This document shows, piece after piece, positions 1 to 13,757 of a stretch of 64,000 nt of DNA; positions within the stretch are counted from its first letter, which is position 1; each line of letters begins with the position of its first letter. Made by a program: the position numbers and the translations under genes. The stretch is from Oasisia sp. SBJ-2009 (taxonomy: Eukaryota; Annelida; Polychaeta; Sabellida; Siboglinidae). The notes under the pieces were generated by a model. That model ran no database searches. It had not been told where the DNA came from and saw only the letters and a list, made by a program, of their open reading frames with translations. The DNA is taken from the NCBI GenBank assembly GCA_964017155.1, contig OZ024867.1, positions 29,006,812-29,070,811 of the forward strand, given 5' to 3'.

Positions 1-318
1 TGTATTTACAACGTTTGACAATATGCTATGTATAACAAGTCACCTTATGATGTCTGACGTATAATCATTGTTTTACACGTACGCGTTTTTCAAAATATGT
101 TACTTTTGTTGGTGATGTATGGTGGCATAAGACAGCATGTGTTGTATCGCGACATAATAAAATTACAAAATTAGATATATTACGAACCTTCTGAAAACGG
201 AATGTGTACTCTTCAGCTATTTAGCCCTGTTCTGTCATTACAAGACCAGTAAGTCCTATGTGTCGCGCGCATCTTAGTTATTCATCATTCGTCTAAATTA
301 CATTTCGTTACGTTGTAG
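1..318. other. intronic sequence, gene A
   Basis: AT-rich non-coding sequence upstream of the first EGF exon. It ends in a pyrimidine-poor acceptor (ttgtag at 313-318). I see no exon in it, so gene A enters the window already inside an intron and its 5' part is outside. Confidence 0.5.
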
Positions 319-432
319 ACATCAACGAATGCGAGAGCATGCCGTGCCGAAATAACGGGACATGTACTGATGCAGTGTTCCTCTACATATGCAAATGCGC
401 TCGTGGATTCACAGGTGCCAACTGTGAAACAG
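319..432 (+). CDS. EGF-like domain exon 1 of membrane protein gene A
   Basis: A 114-base exon flanked by AG (317-318) and GTATGT (433), phase 1 at both ends, encoding one complete EGF-like module. It begins DINEC, has the six-cysteine spacing and ends GFTGANCE. The DINEC start and the C-x-D-x4-Y-x-C-x-C stretch (CTDAVFLYICKC) match the calcium-binding EGF and Asp/Asn-hydroxylation consensus known for this family. Such modules act extracellularly in adhesion or receptor proteins. The exons at 1800 and 2538 have the same length and phases, so this is one repeat of a tandem series. The specific gene is not identifiable. Confidence 0.85.
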
Positions 433-635
433 GTATGTCTGATTTTAATACCGGCTTGAATTTCATTATATTGACGTCATAACTAGACCGCGTGGCACCA
501 GTATTTTAAAATATTGTTTGATAACAACAATTTACATGTATTTTCCTGAACGACATTTTTTTCAGTATAATATAGTTATTCGTATTCATGATATGTTTAC
601 ATGTATTAAATAATAAACATGTAAAACGCATGGTT

Positions 636-711
636 CCTTGTTCTGTTGATGCAATGATCCGCTACACGTTAACATGCGCTCGCGGAAATACTGGTGACAA
701 TTGTGATACAA
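636..711 (+). pseudogene. decayed EGF-like exon
   Basis: The sequence reads through the second half of an EGF module (a C-A-R-G-N-T-G-D-N-C-D-T end) and is followed by a good donor GTACGT at 712. The first three cysteines and an acceptor are missing: upstream sequence from 566 onward is full of stops. It closely resembles the 3' half of the exon at 319-432. I read it as a relic of an EGF exon duplication that is no longer spliced. An exon of unusual type using an unseen acceptor is possible but less likely. Confidence 0.55.
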
Positions 712-1799
712 GTACGTTTCAAATCAAAACTGCTTAGATGTCCGTCAATTTCCACATCCGATCTCCCTTCCAATTCACCATCATCGCTGTCACTATCCCA
801 CACCATCTGTGCAAAATCATTTGCCGAAAACATGAAAACAAAGACAAAGTTGGACGAAAAAGCACTCGAAGAAAATCGATGTAAACACAAAGTTTCTATA
901 TGGCAACCCATGCACGTGACAAGCTGGTGTTGGTGCAAACTGTGTCCGCTAGGTTTGGTGCAGTAGTTAATCGCCAGGAATTTTTCGAATACAATGTCCT
1001 GAATGCGGCCGGTTGCGGCCGTTCCAAGATCTAATCGGTTAAGTAAATAAGACGAATACAGTTTGTATAAAAAAAAAACAAGTTCAACGCATTGCACCAT
1101 TGAATCATGAACATGTTTGTATTATTATTATAATTTTACTCTCCAATTTGCTTTGTCTCCGGATTGACATTGTTGTGAATGTCTGATCATAATGTTATCT
1201 TACAAGATTGAATTCATCGAATATATACCATGACTCTGCACTCCTAATTATTGCCTACAACGCCCCTTTATTATCCGTCGCTTATCGTATCGGACTTACC
1301 GTCAGCAAAGTATTATGTCAGAAGAGTGAAAATGACAATAGTATTGGCCTTAATTTGGAATGTAGAAATTCAAAGGAAAACAACTTTAAAAATAAAATAA
1401 AACGTATCCTACTTTGCACGCACCAGCGATAATGTCTACGAAAAGCAAATGTTCAGTTCATGTATGACAAATTAACATTGTGGGAGTGCAAAACTACTCC
1501 TAGTAAGGGAAGAAAGAGAAAGATAAATATAACAACAGTTTTTCGACACAACTTTGTAATCGACATAAAAAGATGCATAAATGGAATGCAGCATAGATAT
1601 AGCAAACGTGTTTCGACAGATTATACAAACCTCTTCAGCCGAATAGCCAATATATGTTACCATGTGCTAGCTAGGTTGTATTTGTTTGTGTGATTGTACT
1701 CAATGAAAATGTATTTTATTTATTAATGAGTTATGTTTTATAGATAAACGATCGACCATTAGTATGTAATTCGGCTCAAGCGTATTATTTACCTTGCAG

Positions 1800-1913
1800 A
1801 CACAGATGAGTGCCATAGCAATCCTTGCTTGAATGGCGGTACATGTACTGATGCAGTGAATAGGTACACTTGCAAATGCCTTCCTGGGTACACTTATTAC
1901 AACTGTCTTACAG
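1800..1913 (+). CDS. EGF-like domain exon 2 of gene A
   Basis: A 114-base phase 1-1 exon. Acceptor ttgcag ends at 1799 and donor GTACGT starts at 1914. It encodes one EGF module: start DTDEC, middle [18 protein letters not shown], end NCLT. All six cysteines and the Ca-binding DxDEC start are present, as is the hydroxylation consensus. The third loop reads PGYTYYNC, so the usual Gly-Phe/Tyr-x-Gly turn is altered. It is a tandem neighbour of the EGF exons at 319 and 2538. Confidence 0.87.
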
Positions 1914-2537
1914 GTACGTATGAATAACAACAGTGGTGTGAAGCGGCATCGCAATGAACTAGTTGTGAAACCATACTAATACATAATGACATATGATATT
2001 GCGTTTGAAATAGTGATTGTGTTGTGATGTTGATTGTTATGAAAACTACGTTGCGTATTACATTACATATTGTGACGCGTTACCTGTAACTAAGCCATAC
2101 TTGACATGGTAACCGTTCAGATACATGTGAGTTTACAGTGTTATTGATGGATTAACTAATGCGACTCGTCTTTAAACAAGTCATATATTGCTTTGCCTAC
2201 ATACTAGCTGATGTGAACATGGTTTGTCATCTCTGCAAATGTTAGTCTCTCGTCTGCTAGATCTCACTCAATTTCTTTACATTATTTATCGGTTTTGTAA
2301 GAATAATTACTGTACACGCAATATGGCGTTAGTAAACAAAAGGTGTTTGATGGTCATGATAATGGAACGCAGCATATCAATAACTTGCTGCACGTTTGCA
2401 GTTACCCGTTGTTGTTTACAAATACCTAAAATGCAACATGGACGCACACATTTAATCTGAATATGTGTACTCATGTTGAGCGCATCGTTTGCATTAATTA
2501 ACATATATTACGTTAGAATATACACTTTCTTTTGTAG

Positions 2538-2651
2538 ACACAAACGAATGCGTGAGCCACCCATGTGTTAATGGTGGGACATGCTATGATGGTGTAAACG
2601 GGTATATCTGCAAATGCGATCAAAGATACACCGATTACAATTGTGAAACAT
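2538..2651 (+). CDS. EGF-like domain exon 3 of gene A
   Basis: A 114-base phase 1-1 exon between acceptor tttgtag (ending 2537) and donor GTATGT (2652). It encodes DTNEC, a central [18 protein letters not shown] and the end NCET. The six-Cys pattern and Ca-binding/hydroxylation consensus are intact. The last loop is atypical (DQRYTDYNC), lacking the usual GxxG turn. This is the last EGF module before the short membrane-proximal exons. Confidence 0.87.
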
Positions 2652-2974
2652 GTATGTAGAACATAATTACTGCCTTATAATGGCACCAAATGACGTTATC
2701 ATTAGCATTAAAAGTGTACCATATGTCAACAAACAAACGAATATGCTTGCATAGACACGCATGCAAGACCGTAGAAAACGCGCGAAAACACGTTCCACCC
2801 ACGCACACGTAGAATACATGCACATACAAAAATAAAACGAATACCTGGATTGCACACTGGACGTTCCATTAAGTTGAAGTTCACTGTATACATGTTGATT
2901 AACTTATTGGGACAATCTTAAAAAGTTAATTCGTTTATGTTAACCTCGTTGGACCAACTTGATGTTGCTTGCAG

Positions 2975-3013
2975 ATAACCCCTTGAAGGACATTACTTGG
3001 AACAATGCTGAAC
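2975..3013 (+). CDS. membrane-proximal mini-exon of gene A
   Basis: A 39-base phase 1-1 mini-exon between acceptor gcttgcag (ending 2974) and donor GTAAGT (3014). Joined to the preceding exon it adds 13 residues (YNPLKDITWNNAE) with no known domain. Consensus splice sites on both sides, a frame that joins the EGF exon to the next exon, and position before a transmembrane exon support it as a stalk segment. It is short enough that a chance match cannot be excluded. Confidence 0.6.
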
Positions 3014-3379
3014 GTAAGTTTTGTTCTGCGAAGACATATACAGCTTATTGAGTTTCCAAGACATTGTATTATATGCAGAACATACTAGTTTGCTTGATAT
3101 CATTATGGTTGTATATCAATATTTCAATTTGAAATAACGCCGCCTGTTACACTGCTTTGGCAGCCGTGTAGATGCAACACAGAATGATGTATGATATGGC
3201 AAAAAACAATGTTTCTCTGCTTATCTTTATTTGGATCTTCCGTAAATGTGTTCAGCTGTCACCACTCACAAATCAGCTTTATCAAGTAGTCTAACGTACG
3301 TCGAAATCACGCTTACGTTAACATTAATATACACAACAAGGCGCTCATGCACACGCATGCGCATGGGTATTATTCACGA

Positions 3380-3664
3380 ACACGCACACATACATACATA
3401 TACCCACATACACATACGAACTCACGCACGCACGTACGCATACCCGCACGCACGCACACACGCACTCACACATACACACACACATATGCATAAACACATA
3501 CATAAACACATACATACATACATACATACATACATACATACATACATACATACATACATACATACATACATACATACATACATACATACATACATACATA
3601 CATACATACATACATACACACATACACACATACACACATACACACATACACACATACACACATA

Positions 3665-3722
<58 letters not shown>

Positions 3723-3763
3723 TACATACATACATACTTACATACATACATACATACATACAT
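3380..3763. repeat. compound (CATA)n/(CACATA)n/(CA)n microsatellite
   Basis: Intronic array: (CATA)n at about 3494-3616, CACATA units at about 3617-3673, (CA)n to 3718, then (CATA)n again. Open frames through it encode only Thr-His-Ile or Cys-Val-Tyr runs and are not genes. Confidence 0.95.
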
Positions 3764-3860
3764 AAACACTCGCACGCTATTCTACGAGCACACATATACA
3801 CATACACCCAAGCACGCCCACAACCGTGCTTATTGACAATGTCATTTGATCGTGATTTAG

Positions 3861-3887
3861 GAACCGAAAGTGGTCAATGTTGTCCAG
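3861..3887 (+). CDS. second membrane-proximal mini-exon of gene A
   Basis: A 27-base phase 1-1 mini-exon (acceptor gatttag ending 3860, donor GTAAGT at 3888) adding nine residues, RTESGQCCP. It contains a Cys-Cys pair and lies between the stalk exon and the transmembrane exon. Phase matches both neighbours. The call rests on splice consensus and frame only. Confidence 0.55.
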
Positions 3888-3965
3888 GTAAGTGTACCTA
3901 GGTAAGACACATGTACTTATGTATATGCTACGTTTACAGGTATTTTAAGCAGACAATCCCAAAAG

Positions 3966-3966
<1 letters not shown>

Positions 3967-4035
<69 letters not shown>
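3967..4035. repeat. (GT)n microsatellite
   Basis: Near-perfect GT dinucleotide run in the intron before the terminal exon, decaying into GTGTGATT-type units up to about 4075. Confidence 0.95.
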
Positions 4036-4036
<1 letters not shown>

Positions 4037-4628
4037 TTGTGTGATTGTGTGAGTGAATGTGTGTGTGTGTGTTTGCGCATGTATGAATGTATGTATGTGT
4101 ATATGTCTTTTTTATGCATATGCGTTTTTGTGTGTCGGCATATGTGTACCTACCCACGTGTAGGTGTTTATATGCATGTGTTTGGGAACTGTTGGCTGTC
4201 TGAATTGCTTTGCGATCTACCACATTGAATATATTCTCTTTGAGGCAGTGTTCTTTTAATATACGCCATACACGACAAGTTTCATAAGCGGTTCAAGACT
4301 GAGATACTAGGCTAAACATGTGACACTGGTGTCTGCGACACGTAACATTCAACTTGTTGCTTTTGCTGAACGCTCTTAATAAGTTACGAAAAAGTAATTC
4401 TAAGCGGTTCGTTGTTATCGTATTGCATAATATAAATGAGTGCAATTTGTTGGCATTATTGTTCCAGACATGTTTACTACGGTTCGCCTTGTTCGGGTTT
4501 ATTTCAACTAATACATGCGACAAGTATGGCTTGTGCACAATGCAACTGTAGTTTGGGGTTAGTGACCCTCATTAGTCGGTAGTTCATTGCCATATGCATG
4601 CATGATTTTATGGATGATTTACTTCCAG

Positions 4629-4819
4629 AGCCGCCAGAGGAAAATCTCGCAATATTGATCGTCCTCAGTTTCCTGCTTGGATCTACCCTGTCTACAATTA
4701 TGTCGCTCGCCTTCTGCGGTTATTCACATTATCGCAAACGCCGAATGAGAAACATGCTAGTAATCCCAGGCATCCCGTCTGATAACGTTCGCCCGCCTCA
4801 AACACCACTGGACAAATGA
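4629..4819 (+). CDS. terminal exon of gene A: transmembrane helix, basic tail, stop
   Basis: Acceptor acttccag ends at 4628; the frame enters in phase 1 and stops with TGA at 4817-4819. It encodes about 62 residues: a short acidic juxtamembrane stretch (EPPEEN), then about 22 hydrophobic residues (LAILIVLSFLLGSTLSTIMS and on), then a stop-transfer cluster HYRKRRMRN, then a 25-residue cytoplasmic tail rich in Pro and ending TPLDK. With the upstream EGF modules this gives a type I single-pass membrane protein with multiple EGF repeats. No kinase or signalling motif is seen in the tail. The same stretch also begins with a Met at 4598 upstream of the acceptor, but EGF-phase splicing is the better reading. 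Confidence 0.75.
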
Positions 4820-4842
4820 ATATGTTTCTATTAGTCAGATGT

Positions 4843-4848
4843 ATTAAA
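4843..4848 (+). promoter_or_regulatory. candidate polyadenylation signal of gene A
   Basis: ATTAAA, the commonest variant of AATAAA, 24 bases after the stop codon, followed by GT-rich sequence (tgttggcgttgtt) at about 4864-4878 as expected downstream of a cleavage site. Confidence 0.45.
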
Positions 4849-5008
4849 ACTGTACTCTGTATAGTGTTGGCGTTGTTTATTCAATGAATTATAATAATAT
4901 TATGTTACGCTAGAGGTACTAATTGGAGTCATATCGGAAATGACCTCGTCATTTAACCAGGTAAATGCACACACACACACACGTACATCCCCCCACACAC
5001 ATACATAT

Positions 5009-5011
<3 letters not shown>

Positions 5012-5070
<59 letters not shown>

Positions 5071-5071
5071 G

Positions 5072-5132
<61 letters not shown>

Positions 5133-5140
5133 TATATATT
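5012..5140. repeat. (TA)n microsatellite
   Basis: AT dinucleotide array with GTATATATAT interruptions, preceded by a short (CA)n/(CATA)n run from 4969. Confidence 0.95.
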
Positions 5141-5309
5141 AAACACACTGCAAAATTGTAATTAAATCATTACCCGTTATGTTCAACATGCACTGACTCA
5201 GAAAAGTACACACATGACACGCACACGCATACAAACTCTTTGAGTGTATCAAACCGTTCGTGTATATCTTTGTCCACGCATCGGCTGACGTAACTAAAAG
5301 TTAGACGTA

Positions 5310-7480
5310 GTACGTATCTATGGCAGCGTCAGTCATTCGTTTGTGTAAAGCACGCGGAGGGTGTTCGGAGAACGAGGCGAGTTGACATATTACCCGCTGC
5401 TTTATTTGGTGAGCACAATTTTGTATTTACTTTCTTACTATTGTATCAAGTTCGCCACGTGTTCTTGATGTCGGAGTATAACACGTGTGCGCGTTTCAGC
5501 GAACAATAGCAAGTCAGAATATTACGTTCATGGGGGTGCACGTGCGTGACCTTACCGATCAAATAAATGTTATGTAATATGATGACATTAACCGATTAGC
5601 ACTGAAGTCTGGCATTGACGGTCACATCGAATCTCCTCAGGTCGGCCATAGCCGGCAAGCGAATACAGCACAGCCTTTGAATTCGGTTTACGCGGTTGCA
5701 TCTAGTGATTAAGAAATGCAATAAATGCGACATCTATCAAGACATATGCCATTACATTGCGACTATGACGGATACTTCCGTTCTCAAAATATTTACGGCG
5801 TTTTCGAAATTTAACCGCAATACCTTTTGTTTTGGGATATTTCAAAATGTCCTCCAGCCAGGAAGTTGGCCACGTATACAGCTACAATGTGTAACCTTTT
5901 ACAACAAGTTATTGTTATTTATAACAAGTTATAACATTGTGTAGATAATTTAATGTTCTCTAAAATAAACCCAACTTGTAGCAGTATAAATCACAAGCAT
6001 AAAAGGTTGTACCGCTACAAAGTATTTGATTTACAAAAAAGTTTCAAAATGTCATTGTGTCAACCAAGAAATGGTCACCATATTTTAAAGTTATAACAAC
6101 ATAGTTGACACCGCTGTGTATGTACTTTTAATATCTACAACTTACATACTACATGCAATTGCGATAATTGAATAATAAAGGCGCTAGAGACAATGGCGCA
6201 ATCAATAGTTTTAAACATCGAGGTCAAATATTTGAGGAGCCACAGGCTTCACCTTAAAATCGTCTGGGAGCTAAAGGGGTAATGGACCTTGTGCACCGTA
6301 GCGAGGGATTTCCCTCCGCAATGCATTGCACTCATCAAATGGTGATGTGCTGTCATTATCCCATGTTAAAAGGCCTGCGTTTTTTGGGTGTCTCGCAAGA
6401 TCTGGTGTTTCACAAACTGTCTATATTATGAAACAAGGAATTGATTAAAACGTCACGGCACATAAACAGAGTGTGTGAATCCGTCATCAAAGAGCGTCGC
6501 AACTTATTGTATTACTGGTTATGCCATGCTGTTACACAGCAAGATTCTCGTTGAAATCAACTTGTGAAGTCGCGCGACTGCCGCTGTTCTGAAAGTGAAT
6601 GATGGTAACATCCATGTTAGTATGGCGGCGTGTAAGCGTGGGTTTATGTGATCGACACCTACCGATATAATTATGAATATTTATTTACAGCAGTGATAGT
6701 TTGGTAAGAAAACAAGTATGCCATGTCGGGTCACGCCACAACTGGCTTTTTTTGAAGCCTCAGGCTCAAGGCGAAGGCTCACATAATGATCAATAAATGA
6801 ACATACTTGCCCATGGCATATGCTAGCTTTTCAAATCACACTCCCTTCACTGAAACAACATTTGATATGATATATTTCACCCAAATATTTGCTACGCATA
6901 TATACCGTTGATTAACTTAAGGCAAAAGGTTAGGTCTGCGTGAAGTACCAACACCAATAAAATGATGAATTCTAAATCGTGAAATAGATACCACTGTCAA
7001 AAACCTTGCGTCTTATATTCGCCACATGCAACACTTCGATAACATTTAAATGAAACGGGTTTTTCACCTGTCAAATAGTATGGCATTATCAGGATTTCTC
7101 AAGGAAAACGTTGAAGTAGTAAAGGTGGATTGTGGTATATGTTTCCAGTTGTGACTGATAATGATAATGTTTCTCCGATTATTTATCCTATCCATTGTTC
7201 ATAATTATATAATTTAATATATATATATATATATAGTTACATAAAAATGAAAACATTTGATTGACCATGACTTACTATTTTATTTACTAAATTGTAGGAA
7301 TATTTTTAAATATGAGATACATAATCATGATACCCATCAAATAAAATATTCATATACTAAATTAAACACATTTTGTTTCCTCTTCCTCGTTGCTTTTGTC
7401 TTTCTGTGTTTTTGTCTTTGTCTTTCCCTTTGTATTTCTCTTTGTCTTTCAATTTATTATTGATGTTTTTCTTTCGTTTT
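5310..7480. repeat. dispersed repeat, copy 1 (direct partner at 9097-10330)
   Basis: Segments 5310-5430, 6345-6570 and 7070-7480 match, in the same order and orientation, sequence at 9097-9200, 9240-9460 and 9780-10330. Shared landmarks are tatctatggcagcgtca, gagtgtgtgaatccgtcatc, agcaagattctcgttgaaat and caaggaaaacgttg. Copy 1 carries about 0.9 kb between the first two landmarks that copy 2 lacks. No coding region is visible, and I could not find terminal repeats or target duplications, so the element class is unknown. Confidence 0.7.
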
Positions 7481-7495
7481 TTATACATATATGCA

Positions 7496-9090
<1,595 letters not shown>

Positions 9091-9096
9091 AAGCGC

Positions 9097-10330
<1,234 letters not shown>

Positions 10331-10422
10331 TCTTTTTCTGATTCTCCTTATCGTTTTCTTTATCATTTCATTTCTCTTTCTCTGTCTCTGTAACTTTCTC
10401 TTCCTGTTACTTTTTTATGTTT

Positions 10423-12206
10423 GTTTATGTTTCAATTGATGCTTGTATTTGTGTTTGTGTTTATGTTTATCTTTCTTTCTCTCACTGCGTCCACAGTCTC
10501 CCGTGCCTCGTCTGCCGTTCTCCTTCACCCATCTCCTTTCTCTTTCTCGCGTTTGCTTTCAGAATATTGTTTGGTTTAGATATAATTGTAATCCTACCTT
10601 TATTGCTTGCATTGCTTTACGACACTTTCTTTCGGATTTGTTTACCGCTTTAGTCCATTGTTGTATTAATTTGACAATATCAGCATCATTTACACACTTT
10701 TCTCCTAACCGCTTCAAGCATGGACGCTACAGCTCCTGTCTGGGAATGCTATCCAAGGACAGTATTTTATCTTTACGGTGTGATGTAAAATAAAAACCTA
10801 TTACAAATTACTTAAGGAGAAAAATGCTTTTCACTAGAAAACCTAATTTTACGATGGCATAGCACAACTGTTGCATCTACCTTATACATTCATTTGAGGC
10901 AAATGTAGCTATTTTTGTTAGCGTTACTTAACTTAAAACATAATCCAATTATGATGGGGACTTTTAATGTTACCATATATTAAACATGACACCCGTCAAA
11001 CCTGATTGCAGGATCAATGGACTTGTAGTGTTTTAAAGTCGAGGATCATTATTTACACGAATACCACACTTTTCGATGGCATAACACAACAACTGTTGTT
11101 TTAGCTTATAAATACTCGGGGCGCACGGTGGTCGAAGTGGACACCTCGTGCTATTTTTGGTTGCCATGTTGTTTTCTAAACTTCAAACCTTCCTGATCAA
11201 TAATCCAGAGGGCAACCCTCTGAAATCAGTGTACCTCACTCCGAAAATCGCACTTAAATTCAGACGTATAGGGTGCCGGAATGGCCGTTTAGTCACAATT
11301 GCAATTTGTTTTTCTTATAGTTTGTTTAGGGCTACAAAGCTAGTTTTTATGGCAAACTATTCGTATTGCAGAGGAGCATAAATACAATAAATATATTACT
11401 GAAATGTACATTTTAAGGCAACAGATTCAGCAATATGTTAAAATAAACACTTCTGTTTCGTCATCGACATCGTGTAACGTATACCGTAGTTCTCTTAATA
11501 TATATTCAAAATATATGGTTAACATATCGAAATGATCCCCATTCATTCCTCTGTTGCTATATACCACGACATTGTAAAATGTATCAGCACATCACATGTT
11601 TTTGAACTAACATATACGTCACCCCTCATTTTGGATTGACGTAATGTTTTGACACAAAATGGGAATAACTAGTAAAATGGGGACTCTACAGGATCGACAG
11701 GGGGCGCTGATATGCAACTCAGGCATGCGACGTAATCGGGCTAAATACGTGCACGCGCTGTTTGTTTACTTTTTCAGTTTATGTTTGAATTCTTTAGGCT
11801 CCAACTGTTATTCCTGCATAGTCGGGGGCACGGGGGTCGAAGTGGATACATCGTCCTATCTTTGGTTGCCCTGTCGTTTTCTAAACTTCAAATCTTCCTT
11901 AATAACATTCCGGAGGGCAACCCTCTGAAATCAGTGTACCTCACTCCGAAAATTGCATTTACATTCAGGCTTATGTGGTATCTTAATGGCCGCGCTGCAT
12001 ATATTTCTCTTTCCACATTTTCACAGTAAATGTATGACAACAAACTTAAGTGTAGTATCAAATAATCAGGAATGACGATAACTAATATGTATGGAAATAT
12101 CGTATTGATATGTTTATTTATTAGGAAGCCAGATACAAAACATTGGACAATATATCGAAAAATCTGTTTGGTTTCACAGTTGACATCACACAACAGGAGT
12201 AGTACA
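10423..12206 (+). repeat. 1.8-kb inverted repeat, left arm
   Basis: Nearly the whole stretch is the reverse complement of 21376-23146. Landmarks include the outer start tgtttcaattgatgcttgta, the gagggcaaccctctgaaatc core (twice per arm, about 11206 and 11917), and the inner end caacaggagtagtac. High similarity over 1.8 kb points to a fairly recent inverted duplication or very long terminal repeats. The frame reading LFSKLQTFL...NPEGNPLKSVYLTP recurs in both cores, but it follows the repeat and need not be coding. Confidence 0.85.
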
Positions 12207-12209
12207 GGA

Positions 12210-13303
12210 GGGGTAATGGGCAATTGGGAAACATTGGTTTATTATAATAACATGTTCCCATTTGTTGTTGCTGCTGGTTACCACAACTGCATTTATTCGC
12301 TGCCTAAAGGAAATGAACAACCTGACGAACCCAGCACCATATGTATATCAGTATTTCACGAAAGGTCAATATGATGTGCGAAAAAAGCTGACTCATTCAA
12401 ATGTATCACTTCTGATATGGCTCATGGGCAGACATAAAGCATAGATGTGAAGGAAGGTGCGAGTGGGCTTACACAACTATCCTTGGATGCTAATGTACGA
12501 ACCAAGTAGCATTACACAAAGCCTGTGTCATCTGAGGTATCATTCCATTTCAAAGAAGTGATGAACCATCCGCAGTCTAACAATCCCACGAAGATGGAAA
12601 CCAGGAAATGATCAACATACTAAACATTGCCACGAAACAGTGAGCCACTGTAACTCTCATGAAAACTCTGGAAACTGTGTAAAATATTTGCAAAACTGAG
12701 CTCCAGAAATATTTGAATGACAACTCAAAGTCCAAAAGGTACGTGACAGTATATTTGAAGAACTGCATCCTCAAAAACATCTTACTGTGCTGCAGAAGCA
12801 GACGTAGCAGCTGATCAATGAAGTTGTCATGCTGATAAGCCTTCTTCTTCGGAAAGGTATTGGGACAAATTTCTATTTTGAGGAAACCATCGGAGAATAT
12901 GAATGTTCTAAGGTACCGCACGTTTTGTTTGAGTCAAATGAATCGATGCGTCAAGGCTGTAAGGCTCGAGGTTGACAGCTACGCTGAAAGAAACTCACTT
13001 GAAGATGGAGGAGAAATTATTAGATATCGTTTGGAAGACGGGTTCCACACATTTGGAACTAGTATCTTTGACGGTGCCGCCTTTACCAGAACTTACACAA
13101 TGGCATACAAGTTACGTGTCGTCAGCAAATTCCCTTGTAATTGTTCTTGCGCTAAATTCCAAATGCCGCGTTGTGCTGCTTGCAAGTGCAAACGGAACGA
13201 TACCCAATGTAGACGAGTAATACCTGTTTGGACTCTTGTGGAAAATAATGGCTGTGACAAGAGTGACACAGATGACTCAGAACAATCTTTAAGATGTGAT
13301 TGA
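12210..13303 (+). pseudogene. broken gene of an uncharacterised, repeat-associated protein family
   Basis: Pieces appear in several frames in a sensible order: a WETLVYYNNMFPFVVAAGYH segment (about 12225-12290), YQYFTKGQYDVRKKL (about 12340-12390), GASGLTQ (about 12452-12475), and a Cys-rich tail CNCSCAKF...CAACKCKRND...C (about 13130-13210) before an acidic SDTDDSEQ end and stop near 13301. From memory of the family, this resembles the later half of large uncharacterised proteins that are multicopy in many invertebrates and end in a Cys cluster. Stops and frameshifts make this copy non-functional. 12210-12369 has an inverted partner at 19283-19569; 13152-13433 has a direct partner at 20950-21231. 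Function is unknown. Confidence 0.45.
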
Positions 13304-13637
13304 ATACCACCTTGATATGTTTTTATTTTCGAATAATGTTATCATAAAATTGATGTTGTTTTAACAAACATCGCATTAATAACCAGCAGTATATTATGCA
13401 TCAGTACTCTGTCTTTAATAGTGTATATTACCCTAAAGGTGCTGCCACACGTCCGAGAGACTCGTACGAGTGACTCGGATGAAACCATGAAAATCGTATG
13501 TGTGACACAAAATCGGACGTAAAATCGTACGTGTGACCGGTATGTCCGAGTCACTCGTACGAGGCACTCGTACGAGTGACTCGGAGTTAACAACCAATGA
13601 TATGACAGCACTGAATCGAACTTCGATCTTCTTAAAA

Positions 13638-13757
13638 ATGGCAGATACTGATTTGCAAAACTCTCGCTTCAATTTTTTGTCGAGCTTTACCGTGAACATT
13701 TCGCTATGGAATGGTGCAAACCCACGTTACAAAGACAGAGGCATCGATTACGAATAG
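13638..13757 (+). pseudogene. MADF/Myb-like accessory protein start of the Harbinger element
   Basis: The frame beginning MADTDLQNS at 13638 reaches SLWNGANPRYKDRG and stops at 13757. The pattern L-W-x4-P-x-Y-K-D/N-R is the start of MADF-type DNA-binding domains, which Harbinger transposons encode as a second protein beside the nuclease. The rest of the domain is not open. Position beside the left TIR and orientation toward the nuclease fragment fit Harbinger organisation. The identification rests on one short motif. Confidence 0.4.

Noticed and set aside
669..1100. 143-codon minus-strand frame in gene A intron
   Set aside because: No start context, splice support or domain. It overlaps the EGF relic on the other strand.
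12577..12921. 114-codon minus-strand frame
   Set aside because: Lies opposite the decayed plus-strand family member. Composition looks like a shadow, and no domain is recognised.
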